Source: Caulobacteraceae bacterium
GTDB lineage: Bacteria; Pseudomonadota; Alphaproteobacteria; Caulobacterales; Caulobacteraceae
Reading direction: 5' to 3'
Assembly: GCA_027489335.1 (NCBI GenBank)
Contig: JAIXZX010000013.1
Span: 1 to 64,000 of the forward strand
DNA length: 64,000 nt
Positions 7,728 through 16,208 of this stretch are shown here, in pieces. The position numbers and the translations under genes are program-made. The notes below the pieces were generated by a model. It ran no database searches, was not told the origin of the DNA, and saw only the letters and a list, made by a program, of their open reading frames with translations. Numbering within the stretch: the first letter of the stretch is position 1; the number at the start of each line of letters is the position of its first letter.

Positions 7728-8461
7728 GAGGGGCCTGACGCCTTGGAGGCGGCCTTACGAAAATAGAAGGCTACGCTCTTGCCCATCAGCGGGGCGGCGA
7801 TCGTTTCGAGTCCCCGCGTCAAGGCCGGCTTCTCCATCAGGTCCCACACCAGGAACCGGTGATAGGCTTTGATGAGCGGATGATCGTCCTGGCGGTTCCA
7901 GAAGGCGCACTTTAGCCACCAATAGGGACTGTGCAGGCCATGCGCATAGTGTTGGCCCAGGAACCGGTAGCCCAGCCGCTCGATCTCCCGGCGCAGACTG
8001 TCCTCCTGGAAGATGCGGACATGCCCGCCAGGCTGGTCGGCATAGCCGCCCTCGCCCGGCGCCAGCTTCCAGCACAGGGTTTCGGGCCAGGCCCGCGGGA
8101 CGGTGGGCGCGAAGACGCCGCCGGGCTTCAGAACGCGACGGATCTCCGCCAGCGCCGCCGGGTAGTTGTCCAGATGCTCCAGCACCTCCGAACAGATGAC
8201 CGCATCGAAGGTCCCGTCGGCGAAGGGCAGCCGGTAGGCGTCGCCCTTCAGAAAGGCGCAGGCGCCAGGATGCTCCGGCGGCGGCAGTTCGAAGACGCCG
8301 GCCATGGCCTTGCGCAGGGAGGGCTCGTCCATATCCAGGCCGACGACATTCACGCCATCTTCCAGGTGGACCCCGTGGCAGTGGCGGCCTTCGCCACAGC
8401 CCAGATCCAGCACCCAGTCGCCGGGGCGCAGGCCCAGGCGGTTCATCTCAACAGTCAGCAC
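7724..8461 (-). CDS. Class I SAM-dependent methyltransferase (Methyltransf_11 type)
   Basis: A 245-residue enzyme with all standard SAM-binding motifs: VLDLGCGEGRHCHGV (motif I), VVGLDMDEPSL (motif II), FDAVICSEVLEHLDNYPAAL (motif IV) and RRVLKPGGVFAPTVP (motif V/VI). It overlaps the GT4 gene by 7 nt at its start and the toroid-protein gene by 4 nt at its end, so the three are almost certainly one operon. Methylation of a sugar or lipid-linked glycan intermediate is a reasonable inference. The exact acceptor cannot be read from the sequence. Confidence 0.87.
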   Translation of the reverse strand: MLTVEMNRLGLRPGDWVLDLGCGEGRHCHGVHLEDGVNVVGLDMDEPSLRKAMAGVFELPPPEHPGACAFLKGDAYRLPFADGTFDAVICSEVLEHLDNYPAALAEIRRVLKPGGVFAPTVPRAWPETLCWKLAPGEGGYADQPGGHVRIFQEDSLRREIERLGYRFLGQHYAHGLHSPYWWLKCAFWNRQDDHPLIKAYHRFLVWDLMEKPALTRGLETIAAPLMGKSVAFYFRKAASKASGPS

Positions 8462-9759
8462 GCCGCGATCACCGCATCTTCAAGCACCGCCTCATAGGCG
8501 GCGCCGGCCCGGTCCCAGGAGAACACCTCCCGCGCCCGTCGTCGGCTGGCCTCGCTCAGCGACAGCCGCTTGGCGGGATCGTCCAGCAATTGCGCGATGG
8601 CGGTCGCCAGGGCGTCCGGGTCGCCCCGCCGCACCACGACACCCGCCTCGCCGACCACCTCGGGCAGAGAGCCGCCGTCGGTGACGATGACCGGGGAGGC
8701 GCAGCTCATGGCCTCGGCCGCCGGCAGGCCGAAGCCCTCATAGAGCGACGGTGTCACGCAGATGGTCGCCCGGGCGTACTGCTCGGCCATCTCCTCGCCG
8801 CTCAGGTCGCTGATGAAGCTGATGCGCTCAGCCAGCCCCAGACTGTTGATCAGCTTGCCCGTGGGCCCATCGGGTTTCAGCTTGCCGATCACCACCAGCT
8901 CCAGGTCCGGATAGGCGGGCAGCAGGTCCGCATAGGCCTGGATCAGAATGCCTAGGCCCTTCAACGGCACGTCGGCGCTGGCGGTGGTCAGGATGCGGCG
9001 GTCGCGCCGTCGCAGATCCGGCTGAGGGCGGAAAACGGCTTGGTCGACCCCCAGCGGAATGGCGGTCATCCGCTCCGGTAGGACCTTGAGATAACTCGCC
9101 ACATCGGCGCCGGCGCTTTTCGAGACCACGATGACGCGGTCCAGGCGGGGCGCCACATGTTCCTGCATGGACAGGAAGCTGTACCAGCGGCGGATCAGCC
9201 AGCGCACCTTGGCCTCCGGCTCGGCGTCCAGGGCGAGCTCCAGGTCTCGGCGGATCGGGTGATGGATCACGCCCACCACCGGCAGGCCCGAGCGCTTGAT
9301 GTCCAGCAGCCCGTAGCCGAGAGACTGATTGTCGATGACCACGTCATAATCGGCCGCGTGGGCCCGCAGATAGCGCGCCGCCCGGCGGCCGAAGGTGTAG
9401 GGCTCCATGAACTTGCCCGATAGGTGGCCGAAATACTCCGCCAGATCGGTCCAGCTCAGCAGGTGGCGAAGGCGCAGGGACAGGTGCCCGTTGTGCGGCT
9501 GCGCGTAGAGATCCAGCGACGGGATCTTCACCAGACCGACCTCCGGGGCGAGTTCCGGATAGGGCGGTCCCGACAGCACATCGACCTTGTGACCCCGGGC
9601 GGCCAGGGCGCGTGTGGCCTGGGCCAGATAGACGCCCTGCCCCCCAACCCTGGGATCTGATCGGTAAGAGAGGAAGGCGATCCGCAGGGGCCCGCCGGCG
9701 CGACGCCGGCCGGAGCGTTCTGCGCGATCGTTGTCTTTAACCACAGGTGTCTCGAGCAT
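8455..9759 (-). CDS. Glycosyltransferase family 4 protein
   Basis: A 434-residue GT-B fold enzyme. The N-terminal half has FLSYRSDPRVGGQGVYLAQATRAL, the acceptor-side glycine-rich loop, and the C-terminal half has VIVVSKSAGADV, IPLGVDQAVFRP and the donor-site EX7E motif in SLYEGFGLPAAEAM, followed by VIVTDGGSLPEVVG. Such retaining enzymes act at the cytoplasmic membrane face using nucleotide-sugar donors. It is the first gene of the coupled operon with a methyltransferase and a toroid protein. The ATG at 9759 is followed by a charged, arginine-rich stretch of about 25 residues before the fold begins, so a later start is possible. Confidence 0.88.
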   Translation of the reverse strand: MLETPVVKDNDRAERSGRRRAGGPLRIAFLSYRSDPRVGGQGVYLAQATRALAARGHKVDVLSGPPYPELAPEVGLVKIPSLDLYAQPHNGHLSLRLRHLLSWTDLAEYFGHLSGKFMEPYTFGRRAARYLRAHAADYDVVIDNQSLGYGLLDIKRSGLPVVGVIHHPIRRDLELALDAEPEAKVRWLIRRWYSFLSMQEHVAPRLDRVIVVSKSAGADVASYLKVLPERMTAIPLGVDQAVFRPQPDLRRRDRRILTTASADVPLKGLGILIQAYADLLPAYPDLELVVIGKLKPDGPTGKLINSLGLAERISFISDLSGEEMAEQYARATICVTPSLYEGFGLPAAEAMSCASPVIVTDGGSLPEVVGEAGVVVRRGDPDALATAIAQLLDDPAKRLSLSEASRRRAREVFSWDRAGAAYEAVLEDAVIAAC

Positions 9760-10198
9760 GGCCTCGGGGTCTACAGCTTGTACGGGCGGGAGCCTAGGCG
9801 AACCTCGCCTTTCCCATCGTCCTGGCGCAATGCGCCTTACGGCCAGGCGCCGCTCAAGACCGCGGGACGCTCTACCGCCCCTGTTGCAGGCGTGTGTCAG
9901 AATGTATCGGCCGCGCGGGTCACTCTACCTCAGATCGCAGGCCGCGCGCACGTGTTGAGGCAAGAAAGTTCCCGTTCTAGGCGAATTTCTTGCCCTCGCC
10001 CTCTTGCTTGACCGTGCGTGAAATGTCCATGTCTCTGCCGCTCAAGGGGCGTCGAGCGCCGCCGCGTTCCGGACGGCTCAGGAGGGTTAATGGCGCATTA
10101 ACCGTCCGAATTGAGTCCCTCCGCGCCCAATTTGCGCACCAAGCAGATTGCTAATTTGCCGCACTTGACCACCATTCAACCGAATTCGTGAGGTTGCT
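9760..10198. other. 439-nt intergenic region between divergent operons
   Basis: This gap separates the minus-strand GT4 operon from the plus-strand regulator operon and must hold both promoters. The only specific site I can support is the CtrA box near 10086-10103. From about 10100 into the next gene the sequence is visibly poorer in GC than its surroundings. No convincing open frame or RNA gene is seen. Confidence 0.5.
10085..10103. promoter_or_regulatory. Full CtrA binding box (TTAA-N7-TTAA), palindromic
   Basis: TTAA at 10087-10090 and TTAA at 10098-10101 are separated by exactly seven bases, and the second is followed by CC. This is the established CtrA recognition pattern of Caulobacter. 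The site is also a perfect inverted repeat, GGTTAATG-gcg-CATTAACC. It lies about 98 nt upstream of the first gene of the regulator operon that ends in a SciP-like gene. CtrA control of that operon is inferred. Confidence 0.75.
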
Positions 10199-10660
10199 AT
10201 GGTACTTGAGACATCTACGCACTGGTCAAGACAGCGATCATCAACCCAGCGGTCGGAGACTTTCACTTCGTTGATGTATCGTTTCCATCTAGCCGCGAGC
10301 ACTCTATTTAAACTTACATCATCGTGGCGCGCCCGGTGCGGCAATGACTCTGAAGCGCTATACATTTATACTGCATTTCTTCTGGCTTCTGCAGCCGAAG
10401 CGGTGAAATCAGTCAGTATGGATGAAGACGACAGCGGCGCAGCTATCACCGCCACCTTGTCGGCATTCAGCATCAGCTCAATGACCGGCATCCCCCGGGA
10501 GACCGTCCGCCGCAAGCTTCGCATCCTGGTCGAGCGCGGTCTCATCACCCCCGGGCCGGGCTCAGCCTTCAGCCTCACACTCGCCCGTGAGGAGATAAGC
10601 GATTTTGTTCGTCGGGCCCAACCCCTGGAAATGCCCTATGACTGGGAGGCGCTCCAGTGA
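10199..10660 (+). CDS. Winged helix-turn-helix transcriptional regulator
   Basis: A 153-residue protein. Residues about 90-135 (SISSMTGIPRETVRRKLRILVERGLITPGPGSAFSLT) form a clear winged helix-turn-helix of the MarR/IclR-like kind; the first 75 residues are helical with no recognised ligand domain. The ATG at 10199 follows GTGAGG with short spacing. Base composition over the first 200 nt is more AT-rich than the neighbours, which may mark transfer or a relaxed promoter-overlapping region. Its stop overlaps the GTG start of the next gene, so the genes are coupled. A CtrA box lies upstream. The target genes are unknown. Confidence 0.72.
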   Translation: MVLETSTHWSRQRSSTQRSETFTSLMYRFHLAASTLFKLTSSWRARCGNDSEALYIYTAFLLASAAEAVKSVSMDEDDSGAAITATLSAFSISSMTGIPRETVRRKLRILVERGLITPGPGSAFSLTLAREEISDFVRRAQPLEMPYDWEALQ

Positions 10661-11367
10661 ACCCCCTGCCCCCTTCTGGCGCCGAGATTATCCACCTGAC
10701 GTTGCGTCAGGACCTGGGCGCCCTGGATCATCCCACCCCGGCCGCGCCGCACTTCTTTGGATCAGGCGTGCTGAGCGACGACGGCGAGCGGCGGGTGGTC
10801 GAGTACTGCCTCCTCGACACCTTCGCGACCATCGCGCTGAAATTCCGGGCCGAATGGACCCTGGGCTGGACCGGAACCCGCAGCCGCTGGCAGCCGGGCT
10901 CAGAGGCCCTCGCCGGGCTGCTGATGCTTCGCCTGGCCATCACGCGGCAGACCGTGGTGATCGCCAGCCGGCAGGCCGACGAATCCCGCCTTCCGGTCGG
11001 CGCCCTGGAAGAGGCCAGACGCGTGGTGGAAGGCCAAGAGTTCTATGGCGTCGGTCCGATCCGACGCCATGCGCCTGGGGCCTGCGCCCGGATGGCGATG
11101 GTCCATGCGGAAGCGCTTGAGACCGAATTCACCGCCTTCCTGGTCGCCGCCAGGCTGCATGAGCTCTGGACCATCCGGGAAGAAGCGATGCGAGCCCCCC
11201 CGGAGCACGATGCTTCGGCCGAGATCGTGGCCTTTCCCCTGGAGGAGAGCCGCAGCTTCGATCCGCGCCCCGGCGCTGGCGATGCGCGCCGCAGCCCCCT
11301 GTTCGCCCGCCTGTTCGACCCCTTTGGCCGCACAGGCGCCCCTGCCTCGGAAGGCCGTCCTCAATGA
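10657..11367 (+). CDS. Uncharacterised protein in the SciP-like operon
   Basis: A 236-residue protein I do not recognise. The start GTG overlaps the preceding stop and the stop overlaps the next ATG, so it is translated as the middle gene of a tight operon. Residues 1-185 look globular (IIHLTLRQDLGALDHPTPAAPHFF, RRVVEYCLLDTFATIALKFRAEW, ETEFTAFLVAARLHELWTIREEAM); the last 50 are disordered and proline/arginine-rich. No signal peptide, membrane segment or catalytic motif is seen. Its position between a DNA-binding protein and a SciP-like protein suggests a regulatory partner, which is inference. Confidence 0.65.
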   Translation: MNPLPPSGAEIIHLTLRQDLGALDHPTPAAPHFFGSGVLSDDGERRVVEYCLLDTFATIALKFRAEWTLGWTGTRSRWQPGSEALAGLLMLRLAITRQTVVIASRQADESRLPVGALEEARRVVEGQEFYGVGPIRRHAPGACARMAMVHAEALETEFTAFLVAARLHELWTIREEAMRAPPEHDASAEIVAFPLEESRSFDPRPGAGDARRSPLFARLFDPFGRTGAPASEGRPQ

Positions 11368-11702
11368 GCCAGCCTGGCGACATCCTGCGGGCCGTGGTCG
11401 GCCCCCTCGGCTATCCAATCACCCGCGACACCCTGCCCCCGCCCGATACGGTGCGCTGGAATGCGCGGCGCAAGGCTGAGCTGCTGCTGGCCATTCGGGC
11501 TGATCTGATCTCCCTGCGGGAGGCCGTCAGTCTCTATCAGCTGTCGGCCGAGGAAATCGCCGGCTGGCTGGCGCTCTTCGAACGCCATGGTCTCGATGGC
11601 CTGAAGACCACGCGGGCCCAGACCTACCGCCAAGGCCGGGCGCGACCGCGTCTCCCCCCGACGCAGGGCCACGCCCAGCCCGTGGAGATCTCCGCCCGCT
11701 AG
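11364..11702 (+). CDS. DUF1153 (SciP-like) transcriptional regulator
   Basis: A 112-residue protein whose residues about 11-90 (VVGPLGYPITRDTLPPPDT, RWNARRKAELLLAIRADLIS, LREAVSLYQLSAEEIAGWLA, HGLDGLKTTRAQTYR) follow the SciP/DUF1153 pattern of a helix-turn-helix with the LPPP, RRKAE and GLxxLRTTR-like signatures. In Caulobacter, SciP binds CtrA and blocks activation of CtrA-dependent promoters in swarmer cells. The N terminus and the arginine/proline-rich 22-residue tail differ from remembered SciP, so this may be a paralogue and not SciP itself. It is coupled by ATGA to the preceding gene, and the operon has a CtrA box, implying a feedback link. Confidence 0.82.
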   Translation: MSQPGDILRAVVGPLGYPITRDTLPPPDTVRWNARRKAELLLAIRADLISLREAVSLYQLSAEEIAGWLALFERHGLDGLKTTRAQTYRQGRARPRLPPTQGHAQPVEISAR

Positions 11703-11712
11703 AGCCCTGGCG

Positions 11713-11740
11713 CCGGGCGCGAGGCTTCTCTCGCGCTCGG
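11713..11740. terminator. Hairpin between convergent SciP-like and cinA genes
   Basis: An 11-pair stem (CCGGGCGCGAG with CTCGCGCTCGG, one G-T pair) encloses a 6-nt loop in the 39-nt gap between the convergent genes. There is no T run on either side, so it is a stable stop-point structure and not a classical intrinsic terminator. Confidence 0.5.
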
Positions 11741-11741
11741 C

Positions 11742-12560
11742 CTAGGCGGGGGTCTCCACGACCTGCACCTGCTTGATCCCGACCTCGGCAAGAACCGCGA
11801 TGAGTTCAGTGAGGGTGGCCTCGACCTCCACCGGATCACGCCCACGGATGACCAGGTTGGAGCCAAAGCCATCCGCCCCATAGAAGGGATAGCTGCCCAG
11901 CGACAGGGCCGGATGGGCCTTGGCCAGGGCCTCGAGGGGAGCGGCGATCGCCCCCTCGCCGGAGCCTTCGACCCGCAGGGTTCGCGAGACCACCACCGCG
12001 CCGCCCTTCAGCCGGGGACCGACATCCTGCAGCATGCCACGCATGATCTGCGGCACGCCGGCCAGAACGAAGACATTGCCGATCATGAAGCCCGGCGGCC
12101 CTTGCACAGGGTTGTTCACCAGCTCGCCGCCCACCGGCACCCGGGCCATGCGCCGGCGCGCCGCATTGATCTCGCCGCCCCAGCGGGCGGCCATCATGGC
12201 CAGGATGTCGGGGTGCTCGTACAGCTCGACCCCGAAGGCCGCGGCCACCGCATCGGCGGTGATGTCGTCATGGGTCGGGCCGATGCCGCCGGTGGTGATC
12301 ACATAGTTGTAGCGGGTGCGAAGCGCGTCCAGGGCCGCGATGATCTCGCTTTGCACGTCGGAGACTGTGCGGGCCTCAGCCAGCTCCACCCCATGGGCGC
12401 CCAGATATTTGGCGATGTCGCCGAGATTGGTGTCCCGGGTGCGGCCTGACAGGATCTCATCTCCGATGATCAGCACCGCAGCGGTCACCCGACCGGCGGT
12501 GAAGGGATCAGCCTCGCCCCCTGCCGCAGCGCCAGCAGTCGTCCCTGAGGTCCTGTCCAT
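11742..12560 (-). CDS. CinA N-terminal (MoaB/MogA-like) domain protein
   Basis: A 272-residue protein corresponding only to the competence/damage-inducible protein A N-terminal domain. VTAAVLIIGDEILSGRTRDTN and VITTGGIGPTHDDITADAVAAAF are the two phosphate/molybdopterin-type binding motifs of the MoCF-biosynthesis fold. In fused CinA this half hydrolyses ADP-ribose-type compounds while the C-terminal half deamidates NMN. The C-terminal half is absent here but exists as a separate gene at about 53 kb. A 20-residue low-complexity leader precedes the domain, so a later start is possible. Pyridine nucleotide recycling is the likely role. Confidence 0.85.
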   Translation of the reverse strand: MDRTSGTTAGAAAGGEADPFTAGRVTAAVLIIGDEILSGRTRDTNLGDIAKYLGAHGVELAEARTVSDVQSEIIAALDALRTRYNYVITTGGIGPTHDDITADAVAAAFGVELYEHPDILAMMAARWGGEINAARRRMARVPVGGELVNNPVQGPPGFMIGNVFVLAGVPQIMRGMLQDVGPRLKGGAVVVSRTLRVEGSGEGAIAAPLEALAKAHPALSLGSYPFYGADGFGSNLVIRGRDPVEVEATLTELIAVLAEVGIKQVQVVETPA

Positions 12561-12618
12561 CGTCCCTGTCCTCGCCTAAACCCTGGCCCGTCTTCACACC
12601 TACGGACTAGCGCGCCCC

Positions 12619-13320
12619 ATGGATTTCCCGCAACCGCTCAAGCGCGGCCAGCTCGTGCAACGCTACAAGCGCTTCCTGGCCGACATCGTGCTCGAGGATG
12701 GGAGCGAGATCACCGCCCACTGCCCCAATCCCGGCGCCATGTTGGGCCTGAACTTGCCGGGCCTGCCCGTCTGGGTGTCCCGCTCCCCAGATCCCAAGCG
12801 CAAGCTCGCCCACACACTCGAGCTGGTGGAGGTGGACGGCGGCCTAGTGGGGATCAACACCATGAATCCCAACCGCCTGGTGGCCGAGGCCCTGGCGAAC
12901 GACGCCATCCCCGAACTCACCGGCTACGCCACGCACCGCCGGGAAGTGAAATACGGCCAGGCCAGCCGGGTCGACTTCCTGCTGGAGGCGCCCGGCCGCC
13001 CGCGCTGCTGGCTGGAGATCAAGAACTGCCACCTGCGCCGCGCAGGGACCCTGGCGGAGTTCCCCGACTGCGTGGCCGCCAGATCCACCAAGCACCTTCG
13101 GGAGCTGGAAGCCATGGTTGCCGAGGGCGAGCGGGCCGTCGCGCTCTTCGTCGTCCAGCGCACCGACTGCGACGCCTTTTCCGCCTGCCATGACCTCGAT
13201 CCCGCCTTCGCCCGCGGGCTGGAAACCGCAGCCGAAGCCGGCGTCGAGGTGCTGGTCTATGGCTGCGACATCACGCCTGAACGGGTGAGCATCGCGCGTC
13301 CCATGACCTGGGCGCGCTGA
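12619..13320 (+). CDS. sfsA: Sugar fermentation stimulation protein / DNA-RNA nuclease SfsA
   Basis: A 233-residue protein of normal SfsA length. Visible family marks are [27 protein letters not shown], the central [11 protein letters not shown] and the nuclease-like region [24 protein letters not shown], then [23 protein letters not shown]. The D-x(n)-E-x-K arrangement is that of a PD-(D/E)XK-type nuclease. It is named from E. coli maltose-gene effects; its physiological job is uncertain. It is divergent from the cinA-type gene, with 58 nt between starts. Confidence 0.92.
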   Translation: MDFPQPLKRGQLVQRYKRFLADIVLEDGSEITAHCPNPGAMLGLNLPGLPVWVSRSPDPKRKLAHTLELVEVDGGLVGINTMNPNRLVAEALANDAIPELTGYATHRREVKYGQASRVDFLLEAPGRPRCWLEIKNCHLRRAGTLAEFPDCVAARSTKHLRELEAMVAEGERAVALFVVQRTDCDAFSACHDLDPAFARGLETAAEAGVEVLVYGCDITPERVSIARPMTWAR

Positions 13321-13491
13321 CGCCGATCTCGGTGCGACGCTTGAGAGGCAGATGGCCCTGGTTCTCCGCGGCCACCCTTGGTTGCTGGACGCTCTGTGCG
13401 CCTTCCAGCAAGCTTAACCATAAATATGCGACACGGGTTTGGTCTCCTCTTCGAGCCTCGCTTGAATGTCGTGATCTATCGGGAGGTCTCG

Positions 13492-13893
13492 ATGCGTAGG
13501 TCGATCACAAGCCTTGCGGCGGTTCTCATCCTGGCGGCCGCAAGCTCCGCCGCCGCCCAATCAAGCTATCTCTGGGAGGAGCTCGGCTCTGGCGACGGCA
13601 TGACCGTCAGCTACAACCCACTCACCGTGCGCCACACTGATGGCCAGGTCAGCTTCCTGGAAAAGGTGAGCTTCGCCAGTCCCGTTCCGATCTCCAACGG
13701 GCGACAGATGAGCTACTACACCGTCGAGATGACCATCGCCTGTGCGGCCGACACCTATGCTCACGCCAACTACACCGTCTATGGCGGCGACGGGGACGTC
13801 ATCCCGAACGTCAGCGATCCGACGCCCGCTGGGATGAATGCGATCGCCCCGGGCGGGGCGCCGGCCGCGTTCAAGGCGAAGTTCTGCAATTAG
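13492..13893 (+). CDS. Hypothetical secreted protein
   Basis: A 133-residue protein with a clear Sec signal peptide (MRRSITSLAAVLILAAASSAAAQ) and an otherwise unrecognised mature part containing two cysteines near the end of the chain that could pair. The ATG at 13492 is chosen because GGGAGG lies about 5 nt before it and the signal peptide starts there; an open extension of 38 codons upstream has no such signal. A TTAACCAT sequence at 13414-13421, a CtrA half-site-like octamer, lies about 75 nt upstream. Confidence 0.72.
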   Translation: MRRSITSLAAVLILAAASSAAAQSSYLWEELGSGDGMTVSYNPLTVRHTDGQVSFLEKVSFASPVPISNGRQMSYYTVEMTIACAADTYAHANYTVYGGDGDVIPNVSDPTPAGMNAIAPGGAPAAFKAKFCN

Positions 13894-13938
13894 TCGTCGC
13901 CTGCCCCTCATCCCCTCCAAGCCTTCTGAGGACGTCGC

Positions 13939-14667
13939 ATGCTCGCTCTTCTGGCCGCCGCAAGCCTTGGGGCCCAACCTTGCGCGCCGATCCAGGCGCT
14001 CGCCCAGCAAGCCCTGGGGCCAGCAGGCGTGGTCGCGACAGGGCCGGCCTCGACCGACACAACAGGCTGCTCGGTCAGCCTGAACGGTGGAGCCGAACTG
14101 GGCGCGAGCTTCGGGCAGGTCGCAGCCAAACTTGATCAGGCCCTGACCGGTGAAGGCTGGACCCGAAACCTGGGCGCCGACGCCGATGGTCCTGATGGGA
14201 CAGCTGCGGGCTACGACCGGGCAGGCCAGAGCCTTTCAGTTTCTGTAAGCCAGACCGGACGGAGCCCCAGCCCCGCCTACAGCGTCGTTCTGGCCCTAGC
14301 GGCGACCTCCGACGCCGCCCCCGCGCCTGACGCCATGACGTCGGCCGTCGTTCTCGACCCAGCCTGCCTGGCGAAAACCGCCTGGGCGGTGGATCCGGCC
14401 GCCGACAAGATCCAAGCCTTTGGCTGCCGGCCGCTCAGCGACATTCCTGCCCCCGACGCCGAGGGTTTCGTCAACTACACCCGGCCAGCCGTCGACGGGC
14501 AGGACGGCGGCTTCACTCGCGCCAAGCCCTCGGCTGACGCACCCGCCGGCAAGGTTGTCTTTGTCGTCCAGGACAACACCGGCGGCAGTTTCACCGCCCA
14601 GGCCACGGTGACTGGCGTGCTGGGCGGTGACGGGTTCATGGAGGCTGACGGCCTCACGGTCGAGTGA
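13939..14667 (+). CDS. Hypothetical secreted protein
   Basis: A 242-residue protein beginning with a short hydrophobic signal-like segment (MLALLAAASLGAQPCAPI), preceded by GAGGAC as a ribosome binding site. The mature chain is alanine/threonine-rich with several cysteines and pairs of acidic residues; I recognise no family. It lies 45 nt downstream of another secreted-protein gene on the same strand, so the two may be one unit. A periplasmic or outer-membrane-associated role is inferred from the leader only. Confidence 0.6.
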   Translation: MLALLAAASLGAQPCAPIQALAQQALGPAGVVATGPASTDTTGCSVSLNGGAELGASFGQVAAKLDQALTGEGWTRNLGADADGPDGTAAGYDRAGQSLSVSVSQTGRSPSPAYSVVLALAATSDAAPAPDAMTSAVVLDPACLAKTAWAVDPAADKIQAFGCRPLSDIPAPDAEGFVNYTRPAVDGQDGGFTRAKPSADAPAGKVVFVVQDNTGGSFTAQATVTGVLGGDGFMEADGLTVE

Positions 14668-14873
14668 GGTCCTCAGCGACCCCGGGTCAGGGCCCGGTAC
14701 TCCACCAGCCGCTCTATCCCGACCTGGTCGCAAGTGAAGTTTCGGACGGGCGAGGCCCGCGGGCGTTGCAGTTCTGTGCTAGGATTGCGACATAACCCTC
14801 TTTCAGACGTTTCGCCTGCGCCGGCCTCCGAGGGGCCGAAGGATCGCAGGCGGACCGGGAGTTTCGCACCGCT

Positions 14874-15698
14874 ATGAGCACCACCGACGTCCTCGAAGCC
14901 GAGTATCGCGACGGCCAGATCCGCACCCATGGGCCTGAGGGCTTTGAGGGCATGCGCAAGGCCGGCCGGCTGGCGGCCGAATGCCTGGACATGCTGACCC
15001 CATATGTCGTGCCTGGCGTCGTCACCGACGACCTCGACCGCATGGCCCGGGAATTCATCCTCGACCACGGCGCCCTGCCGGCCTGCCTGTTCTATCGCGG
15101 CTATTCCAAGACGGTCTGCATCTCGGTCAATCACGTGGTCTGCCATGGCATTCCCGGCGACCGGGTGCTGCGCGAGGGCGACATCGCCAATATCGACGTG
15201 ACCTGCATTGTCGACGGCTGGCACGGCGACCACAGCCGCATGTATGGGGTCGGCCCTGTTTCAGCCCGCTCCAAGCGGCTGGTGGAGGTCACCTACGAGT
15301 CCATCGCCCGCGGCATCGCCGCGGTAAAGCCGGGCGCCACCACCGGCGACATCGGCCACGCGATCCAGTCCTACGTGGAGTCCATGCGCTGTTCTGTGGT
15401 CCGCGACTTCTGCGGTCATGGGCTGGGCAAGGTGTTCCACGACGCCCCCAACATCTTGCACTTCGGCCAGCCCGGTCAGGGCGAGGTGCTGAAGGCCGGC
15501 ATGTTCTTCACCATCGAGCCCATGGTGAACCTGGGCAAACCCTCGGTGAAGGTGCTGGCCGACGGCTGGACGGCGGTCACCCGCGACAAGTCCCTCTCGG
15601 CCCAGTGCGAGCACTCCATCGGCGTCACCGAGGACGGGGCGGAGATCTTCACCGCCTCCCCGGCCGGCCTCTTCCAGCCCCCGATCGAGACCGCCTGA
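14874..15698 (+). CDS. map: Type I methionine aminopeptidase
   Basis: A 274-residue cytosolic enzyme that removes the initiator methionine. The pita-bread metallopeptidase fold is shown by GFEGMRKAGRLAAECLDML at the N terminus and metal ligands in IANIDVTCIVDGWHGDHSR (the two aspartates), HGLGKVFHDAPNI (histidine), FFTIEPMVN (glutamate) and AQCEHSIGV (glutamate). Length is usual for the family. An N-terminal extension of about 20 residues precedes the family core. It is a single gene with a 206-nt upstream gap in which I see no specific site. Confidence 0.95.
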   Translation: MSTTDVLEAEYRDGQIRTHGPEGFEGMRKAGRLAAECLDMLTPYVVPGVVTDDLDRMAREFILDHGALPACLFYRGYSKTVCISVNHVVCHGIPGDRVLREGDIANIDVTCIVDGWHGDHSRMYGVGPVSARSKRLVEVTYESIARGIAAVKPGATTGDIGHAIQSYVESMRCSVVRDFCGHGLGKVFHDAPNILHFGQPGQGEVLKAGMFFTIEPMVNLGKPSVKVLADGWTAVTRDKSLSAQCEHSIGVTEDGAEIFTASPAGLFQPPIETA

Positions 15699-15735
15699 GG
15701 CCCAAGCGGGTCAGGCTCCTGGCGTCGCAAAGCCG

Positions 15736-16173
15736 TCAGTCCTCGACCTCTTCACCGATCGCGCAGGCGAACCACTCGAGCCGATTCCGCTCAAACTTCA
15801 GCCTTTCGTAGAAGCCGATCGCCTCGTCATTGTCGGTCTCTGTGGCGAGCCAGGCATAGGTGCACCCCCGCGCCTGCCCCCATCTGACGAGTGCGGCGAT
15901 GAGCTGGCGTCCAATCCCGCGGCGCTTGTGGCTCGGCGCCACGCCGAGATTATCGACGTAGAGATCAGACGCCCGGTCAGGCTGGACATGTACCATGCCG
16001 CGAATCTGGCCGACGACCTGGCCATCCTCCACGGCCACGAACATCACGTGACCGGCCGCGGCCAGAAACGGGCCTAGTCGATCGGGCGTGATCTCCTCGT
16101 CGAACACATCGTCGGCGACCTTGGCCAGCAGGTCTGCGTTTTCCGCCGTGACGCCAAGAATAGCGATCGCCAT
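15736..16173 (-). CDS. GNAT family N-acetyltransferase
   Basis: A 145-residue Gcn5-related acetyltransferase. The acetyl-CoA pyrophosphate loop is LGVAPSHKRRGIGRQLIAAL (R/Q-x-x-G-x-G/A pattern), and the later NDEAIGFYERLKFER is the typical helix-strand end. The substrate cannot be predicted. It converges with map and lies 35 nt downstream of the LytTR regulator gene on the same strand, so it may share that transcript. Confidence 0.85.
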   Translation of the reverse strand: MAIAILGVTAENADLLAKVADDVFDEEITPDRLGPFLAAAGHVMFVAVEDGQVVGQIRGMVHVQPDRASDLYVDNLGVAPSHKRRGIGRQLIAALVRWGQARGCTYAWLATETDNDEAIGFYERLKFERNRLEWFACAIGEEVED

Positions 16174-16208
16174 CGCAAGCTCTCCTTCGCGCGTATCGGA
16201 CGGGCCTC

